A DNA stretch of 64,000 nt from the NCBI RefSeq assembly GCF_020379485.1, contig NW_026014690.1, positions 1 to 64,000 on the forward strand, in the 5' to 3' direction. Position 1 is the first letter of the stretch, and each line of letters starts with the position of its first letter. Below, one piece after another: positions 58,112-64,000 of the stretch. Source of the stretch: Brassica napus (lineage: Eukaryota; Streptophyta; Magnoliopsida; Brassicales; Brassicaceae). Under the pieces are notes generated by a model. The model was not told where the DNA came from. It was given only the letters and a program-made list of their open reading frames with translations, and made no database searches. Made by a program: the position numbers and the translations under genes.

Positions 58112-61100
58112 TTCATTAGAACTTGGTTCCAGCTTCCGCTAAGCTCAAAGCTCACTCCCATGCCATTTCCAAACCAAGAAGAAGCTTCATGGTCATTTGG
58201 CTGTTCAACCTCTTCAAGAAGAAGGTGTGCTCATCAATGGCGTCCAGAAGCTGTTCTTGGTCGTTCTCCACTCTCTCATGGTCGTCCTGAAGAAAGAAGG
58301 CCATTGGAAGCATGTCCAAGCCATTCCCATTCACTGTCCAAGAAGAAAGGTGAAAGCTTTCAACTTGTACCTGGTATGGCGACTCAAAAATGAAGAGAGG
58401 AGGTGTCTTAGGCATGGTGGGTTCAAGAGAAAGGTCCATGAAAGAAGGAGATGTAGGAGTTGACACCAACAGCTCGGATCTTCCCATGTACTAAGGAGTT
58501 TCAAGGAACTAACACTAGTTCCTTGGCTGTAAGGAAATCTCTTTCTCTTGTATAAAGCTTGAGTGTATGAACAGGTTGTGATGTTGTGATGTGATTGAAA
58601 ACCTGAGGATTGTTTAAAAGATTGCTAAAAATGAAGTTGCTTTAGAATCTGTCCCAGGATACTTTAAGAGTCTTGTTTGGGTATTGAAATTGTTTAGTAT
58701 GCTTAGCTCCGGTTCATAGTGATGCTTGTTGTGATTAATTAAATCTGCTTGCATACATGGAGTGAAACCGAATTTAAAGCTGTTGCATATAGTCTTGTGG
58801 CTGTTTTACATTGAAGTATTAGATTCATGTCTAAGTACTGAGTAAAGAAGCTCTTAAGAGTGCCTAAGTAACTTGTCTTGAATCTGTTAGGATCTTACTT
58901 GTACTTAGAGATTTAGCTTGCAAAGAATAGAACTTGATAATGCCTTGTGTCTATCTGTTGCATTGCTTGTGATATTGGGAATCAAACTTGATAATTTATT
59001 AATCAAGTTTTGACATCAATACTATTGAAAATGGTTAAATGCTTAATGTCAGTTCTAAATTAACTTGTCTTGTTAAGATGATAGATTATATTATCTAATC
59101 ATGCTTGCTTTCATGAGTTAGAAACTGATTAAGATTAATGCATACTGCCTTGTATTGTTGCATTTAGATTAAAATCTAAGTTGCATAAAATTGCCTAAAT
59201 ACTTTGACTTGAATCTGATAAGGTCTTGCTTAGTATTTAGAGAATGGTTGCTTGCATAGATAAGAACTTGACATTGTCTTGATTCTATCTAATGTTATAA
59301 AGCTTGAGACATTGGTGATCAAACTTGATGAAGTCAAGGATTGATCCCAATGCAATTGTGACTTATCTTTGCTAGAGTTTGAGTGATGTTTCAGGTTCAC
59401 AAAAGGTGTTCCTAGTTCATCATCAAATCCGAGTTGAAAGAGAAAGAATGATGCCCATTGTGTGTACAATGGAGAAGTGTTACAAAAAGGGAGAAGCACA
59501 GATGGTTGTAAAACTCACTGGTGTTCTTCTCCTTAACATTGCAAGTACCTGAAGAAGAAGCTAACCGGGTCTAGGCAGTGGCGTGCCTATTCAAGAGGGT
59601 GCTCAAACTAAGACAGAGCACTCTTGGCTGTGTGAAGAAGAAGGCTACTCTATCAAGGCGGCTTCTATTGTGAGGTGATTGAAGAAGTAGCTGAAGCATC
59701 CACAAGCATTCCATCATGGTGGCAAATTCAGAAGGGTGATTGCAATAAGAGAAGAAGAAGAAGTGAGGATTCAAGTGGCAACGACCACTCCTCATCACCT
59801 TAAACAAGGGAGTAAACCTAGTCTCATCTATCTTAATATGTCTTGATAGGTTTATCTCCTGATTATACTATGTGCTTTCCCTAAGAGTTTATAGCTTCTA
59901 AGTAGAATGTCTAGGCTAATTGCACTGAGATTGTTTTGCTGCTGCATTGTCTTATTGATAGTAAGTAATGTCTAGAGTCCCAGAATCTCATGTTCTGTTT
60001 ATTGCATTGTCTTGAGTGTTGTCATAGCTTGAATCATCATGAATGTGTTGTAGAATTGAGTAGAATGTCTCTGCTGCTTGCATCATGATTGATAAGTTAT
60101 TTTGCATACATAAGCATATCTCATACTGTCTAAGTTCAATCCTAGTGTTATCTGATGCTATTGCCTATGTTTAATCCATCAATGAAAGTCTTGCATCAAT
60201 TAGAAATTGTCTAAGTTGCTTGCATCATTGGTTCTGATTGAAACTGTTGTGCAGAGCTTTAATATTACTCATGGATTGAACCTGTTGCATTCATATAGCT
60301 AATGCTTTAAGATTGTGCATTCATGTAGTAATGCATTTAAAAATGAGCCTAAATTGCAAATGTACTGATATAAGCTTTGCATTTAGAGAACTGTATAGAA
60401 CTTGCATTGTCATTGTTAGAAATTGAAATCTGCTTGTCTTGACTCAGTCCAGTTCTGATTGTTGCTATGCCATAGTTAAATCCATCAGTGATGTCTTATA
60501 AGCATTTAGAAGTATGTCTAAGCTACTTGAATCATTGGCTTTGATAAAACTAGTGAGCATAAGCATGAATTGAGTCACTCTTGTCGCCTTAATTGCATAA
60601 GTATCATCTAGACTTGTGTTCCATTTGGATTGAATCTGTTTCATTCATATAGTTAGTGTAACCTAATGCATTCATCTATTGTTGCATTTAAAAAAAAAAA
60701 CTGAATTGATTGTCTTTGCTTGATTGTCTTGATTGTCTAGCTTGTTTCAAGTATCATATATTATTGTGGCATTGGTGATCAAACAGGATGGATGATCTTG
60801 GTTTGATCCCAATGGGATGATCTGATCTTGCATTGAGTTGTGGTGGTGTTAGGTACACAAGGAATGTGATACATGAAACTCGCCAACAACCAAGAATGTA
60901 AAGACAAAGATCTTGTGCCATTGCATATCATCACTAGGACATGTTAGTCCATAATCTACAGGAAGTGTAGTGTGATTGAGTATGCAATGAGAGATGGCCA
61001 TTGCATAATACCATTGGACATATCTAGTCCTTAGTCTACAGGAAGTGTAGCATGGGTCATTATGCAATGAGAGGCGTGTCTTGTGAGACTCTCTATGGTG

Positions 61101-62070
61101 ATTCAAACACCCTAATTCCTGGTTAAGGAAGAGAGAAAACTCACAAGAAGAAAGCTATCATAAAAGATGATAGTTATTAGACCATGGAGATGCATAGGAT
61201 CATCACAAGCTTAGCTCCTTCTAGTCTTGGTTCTAAGCTTGAGGGGGAGTCTTAATGCATATGATCCATGGTCAGTAACAAGTCTTTGCAAAGGCTTCTA
61301 CAAGGATCATCAACCGGACCAAGATAGTGGCGTGTCTAGGCAAGAGGCTGTTCAGAGCAGTCTTGGCGAGTGAAGAAGAACGCTCTCCATCAATGCGGCT
61401 TCAATGAGAGGTGATTGAGGAGAAGCTGATGAATCCATTCTGCCTTTCCAAGAAGTTGGTGATGCCATGAAGATGGTGCATTGGCCGAGTTAGGAAACTC
61501 ACAAAAACACAAGGGAAGTTCCCTTAGACTTTTAAAACCTTTTTATTCATCTTATTCATTGCTTGTGCTTGAAAAGATACGTAAAATGATTATGATTGAA
61601 TTGTGAGATTGTGTGCATCAAGTGTGATGCAGGATATTCATTTTCTTGTTTTTGATAGGTACTGATGCACCTTTGGGATAATGTATCAGGTACCATTGCT
61701 TGAGCCTCACTAAAGGTGTTCCTGGTCATTTCCTAGCTTCTCTAAGGTGGCTGTGAAGTCTGTTGAGAGGGGGAGATTCAAACCAGTTCTATGAAGAGGG
61801 CAAGCCGTGTGTGAAGTGTTGATCAGCCTCACTGGTGTTTTGAAGATGATCTGGTCGTGTCCTAGCTTCTCTAAGATGGCTGAGAAGTCAGTTGAGAGGG
61901 GGAGACTTCAAACCGGTTCCATGAAGAGGTGAAGCTGAAGTGTGAAGTGTGCGCAAAGCTGTGAAGAGTTGCTGCACCTATTAGGCCGTGATCCAGAGCT
62001 TCTTGTGTCCAACCACACTGGTTCTAAGGCACAAGAGCTCACTGGCCAATCCCTAGGCTTTGGAGAGCTC
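58112..62070 (+). other. Element B internal region, no recognisable protein
   Basis: No gag or pol motif in any frame. Open frames are short; the longest near the 5' end is 58197-58463 (88 codons, basic, unknown). Agreement with A varies along the length: 60849-61106 matches A so closely that the antisense frames translate alike, while 59900-60750 is full of indels. Repeated blocks occur near 60900-61080 and 61690-61960. A second polypurine unit is at 61206-61249. Confidence 0.8.
61206..61249 (+). other. Internal polypurine tract with hairpin II in element B
   Basis: Arms CAAGCTTAG (61206-61214) and CTAAGCTTG (61233-61241) pair perfectly and run into GAGGGGGAG (61241-61249). It lies about 940 bp upstream of the true polypurine tract. 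It could serve as a second plus-strand primer site or be a relic of an older 3' end. Confidence 0.72.
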
Positions 62071-62192
62071 TACTCTTTTTCCCTTGCAAGGTTTTGTCCC
62101 AATGGGTTTTCCTTGTAAGGTTTTTAATGAGGGAGACTCTTCAGAGTTCCAAGCTTGGCTTAGGATCTCCTAAAGTCAAGCTTGAGGGGGAG
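62071..62192 (+). other. Element B 3'-end module: hairpin I, hairpin II, polypurine tract
   Basis: Hairpin I at 62071-62133: CTCTTTTTCC, arm CCTTGCAAGG, core TTTTGTCCCAATGGGTTTT, arm CCTTGTAAGG, tail GGTTTTTAATGAGG. Hairpin II at 62150-62184: arms CAAGCTTGGC and GTCAAGCTTG. Polypurine tract GAGGGGGAG at 62184-62192 abuts the 3' LTR. Confidence 0.82.
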
Positions 62193-63120
62193 TGTTGAAC
62201 TGAAGAGAAGATGGAGCTTGTACAATGATAGGGCAAGCTCTAGAAGATGTCTAGAAGAGTTCAATCAAGCTTCAGAAGTGTTCTGAAGAAGTTATCTTGT
62301 GAAGATAAGTCTAGGAAAGACTTAGACTGATCATGTGAGGGCTTTGGAGGAGTTAGAGAGAAGATGGAAGTGTGGTGCAAAGATAGGGCCAAGTCCAGGA
62401 AGGACTTAGAAGAGTATTTGGGCGAGTGTGCAAACTTAGGGACTGGCTGTACGGACCGTACGGATCCGTACGGACCGAGACATCCCGAAAGTTCACCAGT
62501 CAACCATTTGAGCACATTTGAAGTTGGTGCAAAAATAGGGCACTGGTGAAACTCTTAAGAGAAGAAGACAAAGGAGAGGCTGGCGAGTGACAGGCTGGAA
62601 AGGAGAGTCTCTTGCTGTAAAGTAAAAGCAAAAGGAGACCATGTATCTAGCAAAAGAAGTGGGCAGATTCATGGGAGCCTTTAGCTAGCCAATAAGGAGC
62701 CAGCCTTCCCTTGACCAGATTCAAATGGACCAATTATCCATCAGGAACAGCACAGCCACGACCAAGACCATCTGTCCATCTCATCCATTCATTTAAATTC
62801 AAGTTATAACAGCCCTTAGATTTAGGTTTATGATTGCAAGTTGTAAAGAGCATATATAAGCTCATAAGTGATGTTTTGTAACTCTTAAGTGAGTAAGGGG
62901 GTTTCCCTTCTCCTTCTCTAATCTGAAACACTTTCTTAGTCTCTCTAGTCTCTCATCCTGAATCTCTATACACGTTCTCAGTCTTGTTACTAATCTCTTA
63001 AACACTTAGACACACAAACACTCATCAAACTTCTTTTCTCTCAAATCGCTTCCAAGCTCTCTCTCTTTACCCATTTGGGTTTCATACACACATACAACCT
63101 GAGTACTCTTAAACCTCATA
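62193..63120 (+). repeat. Element B 3' LTR (928 bp)
   Basis: Same length and text as 57168-58095 by eye. GTAC cluster at 62449-62474; TATA box near 62850-62860. CTTAC target duplication follows. Confidence 0.95.
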
Positions 63121-63125
63121 CTTAC

Positions 63126-63486
63126 CTCTGCCCTATTTTTGCACCAACCTCAAATGTGCTCCAATGGTCGACTGGTGAACTTTCGAGATGTCTCGGTCCG
63201 TACGGATCCGTACGGTCCGTACAACGTCCGTACCAAATCCGTACGGCCAGTCCCTAAGTTTGCACACTTGCCCAAATACTCTTCTAAGTCCCTCCTGGAC
63301 TTGGCCCTATCTTTGCACAACCATCAGATCACTTCTGGACACAAAGAGACACTCCTGAAGCTTGATAGACAATCCCTAAAGGACTTGCCCTATCTTTGTA
63401 CCAGACCTAACTCCTCCATACTTCTCCTTTCACTCCATTTCTATTCTTCAAGTTAACACAAGCTCTATCTTCTCTTCAGTTCAACA
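63126..63486 (-). repeat. Element A 5' LTR, outer part severed by B
   Basis: Continues 56593-57167 after element B and the second CTTAC. Holds the GTAC cluster (63196-63246) and the minus-strand TGTTGAACTG terminus. CTGAG target duplication follows at 63487-63491. Confidence 0.93.
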
Positions 63487-63491
63487 CTGAG

Positions 63492-63830
63492 GCTGAGTAT
63501 AGGGCTATGCTGAAGCTAACAAACGAATTGGTATGGATCAAGGGTATCTTGAAGCATTTGGAGATTGAGCAGAGTACTCCTATGACAATGCACTGTGACA
63601 ATCAAGCAGCTATCCACATTGCTTCTAACTCAGTCTTTCATGAGAGGACAAAGCATATAGAAGTTGATTGTCACAAGGTGAGGCAGATGATTATACTTGG
63701 AGTGATACTGCCATGTTATACAAGAAGTGAAGATCAGCTTGCAGATGTGTTTACTAAGGCAGCGAGATTAAAGACAATGGAGTCCATACTATCAAGGCTT
63801 GGACTCATTGATCTTACTCCAAGGAGCTGA
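63492..63830 (+). pseudogene. copia3 RNase H C-terminal part
   Basis: Resumes the copia3 frame after element A: AEYRAMLKLTNELVW, then MHCDNQAAIHIA near 63588 and ADVFTKAA near 63740, ending at a TGA after LTPRS. It matches the C-termini of copia1 and copia2 in length and motif order. Confidence 0.92.
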
Positions 63831-63851
63831 GCCCCTTAACCATGGAGTCTC

Positions 63852-63971
63852 CACTCTTTTTCCCTCATCAAGGTTTTATCCCATTGGGTTTTCCTTGGTG
63901 AGGTTTTTAATGAGGGAGGTCTTCATGGTTTCCAAGCTAGACAAGTTCTCTTAGTCTAGCTTGAGGGGGAG
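63852..63971 (+). other. copia3 3'-end module: hairpin I, hairpin II, polypurine tract
   Basis: Hairpin I at 63852-63916: CTCTTTTTCC, arm CCTCATCAAGG, core TTTTATCCCATTGGGTTTT, arm CCTTGGTGAGG (11 pairs, one U-G), tail GGTTTTTAATGAGG. Hairpin II at 63933-63963: arms CAAGCTAGAC and GTCTAGCTTG, ten perfect pairs whose inner bases differ from copia1 on both sides. Polypurine tract GAGGGGGAG at 63963-63971. Confidence 0.82.
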
Positions 63972-64000
63972 TGTTGAGATGAAGACCAAGAAGTGAAGAG
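63972..64000 (+). repeat. copia3 3' LTR, first 29 bp
   Basis: Begins TGTTGAGATGAAG right after the polypurine tract, as in copia1 and copia2; the rest is past the window. Confidence 0.85.

Larger units (their letters stand above)
57168..63120 (+). mobile_element. Element B: non-autonomous LTR retrotransposon inside an LTR of A
   Basis: 5953 bp with two 928-bp LTRs in which I saw no difference, and target duplication CTTAC at 57163-57167 and 63121-63125. It is a relative of A (same LTR ends, primer site, internal layout) inserted in the opposite orientation. It has no protein domains. It is among the youngest insertions, since it interrupts A, which itself interrupts copia3. Confidence 0.95.
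51588..63486 (-). mobile_element. Element A: non-autonomous LTR retrotransposon, minus strand, interrupted by B
   Basis: A is 5941 bp without element B (with one copy of the B target duplication). Its LTRs are 937 bp (51588-52524) and 936 bp (56593-57167 joined to 63126-63486) and differ at about two positions. Primer-binding site, polypurine tract and 3' hairpins match those of the copia elements. The 4.07 kb internal region has no gag, protease, integrase or RT. It fits a large non-autonomous (LARD-like) element mobilised by copia1/copia2-type proteins. Confidence 0.93.
36233..64000 (+). mobile_element. copia3: host Ty1/copia element, split by three insertions
   Basis: Fragments at 36233-36820, 42838-43243, 49328-51587 and 63492-63971 form one plus-strand copia polyprotein in the order gag/protease, gag-preintegrase, integrase, RT, RNase H, followed by a polypurine tract and the start of the 3' LTR. 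Each insertion is bounded by a 5-bp duplication, and excising it rejoins the codons in frame for copia2 and A. The 5' LTR and most of gag are not visible; the left part is decayed while the fragments from 42838 on are open. The 3' LTR continues past the window. Confidence 0.9.

Noticed and set aside
58160..58463. Two overlapping frames at the 5' end of element B as a possible gag
   Set aside because: No zinc knuckle or gag motif, and the A counterpart does not keep one frame at protein level; coding function is unsupported.

Overview
This is plant DNA, almost certainly from Brassica or a close relative such as Raphanus or Sinapis. The main evidence is a ~16.8 kb tandem array of a 176-bp unit with one HindIII site (AAGCTT) per unit, which I recognise as the CentBr/canrep-type centromeric satellite. 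The rest of the window is nested LTR retrotransposons. I see no host gene, tRNA, rRNA or CRISPR array. The setting is centromere or pericentromere.

Layout. (1) 1-11436: an old Ty3/gypsy element (here gypsy1, plus strand, left end outside the window), split by a young, internally deleted gypsy element with ~2.7 kb LTRs (gypsy2, 1670-9122, TSD AGACA). (2) 11437-28237: the satellite array, about 95 units, with one decayed monomer at its right edge. (3) 28317-29286: unassigned DNA with a purine-rich tract. (4) 29287-35870: a decayed minus-strand gypsy element (gypsy3) of the gag-pol type seen in centromeric chromoviruses, abutting an LTR fragment (35871-36232). (5) 36233-64000: a Ty1/copia element (copia3) carrying three insertions: copia1 (minus, 36821-42832, TSD GAGGG), copia2 (plus, 43244-49327, TSD CTTCC) and element A (minus, 51588-63486, TSD CTGAG). 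Element B (plus, 57168-63120, TSD CTTAC) lies inside one LTR of A.

How the parts work together. copia1 and copia2 each have one uninterrupted gag-pol frame (about 1500 codons), near-identical LTRs, a primer-binding site and a polypurine tract, so they look recently active. A and B have no recognisable proteins, but share LTR ends, primer-binding site, polypurine tract and a 3'-end RNA fold with the copia elements. They look like non-autonomous partners mobilised in trans. A and B lie head to head and form an inverted repeat with arms of about 5 kb.

The most interesting signal is a two-hairpin 3'-end module. Hairpin I has a near-constant inner part (TTTTGTCCCAATGGGTTTT or close) and a closing stem whose sequence differs between families while pairing is kept. 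Hairpin II runs directly into the polypurine tract and also varies by compensatory change. Hairpin I recurs, always on the sense strand, in all seven elements except gypsy2. Hairpin II is in the five copia-type elements, and a second copy with its polypurine tract sits inside A and B. LTRs of four families also carry dense GTAC clusters that match SBP/SPL transcription-factor sites.
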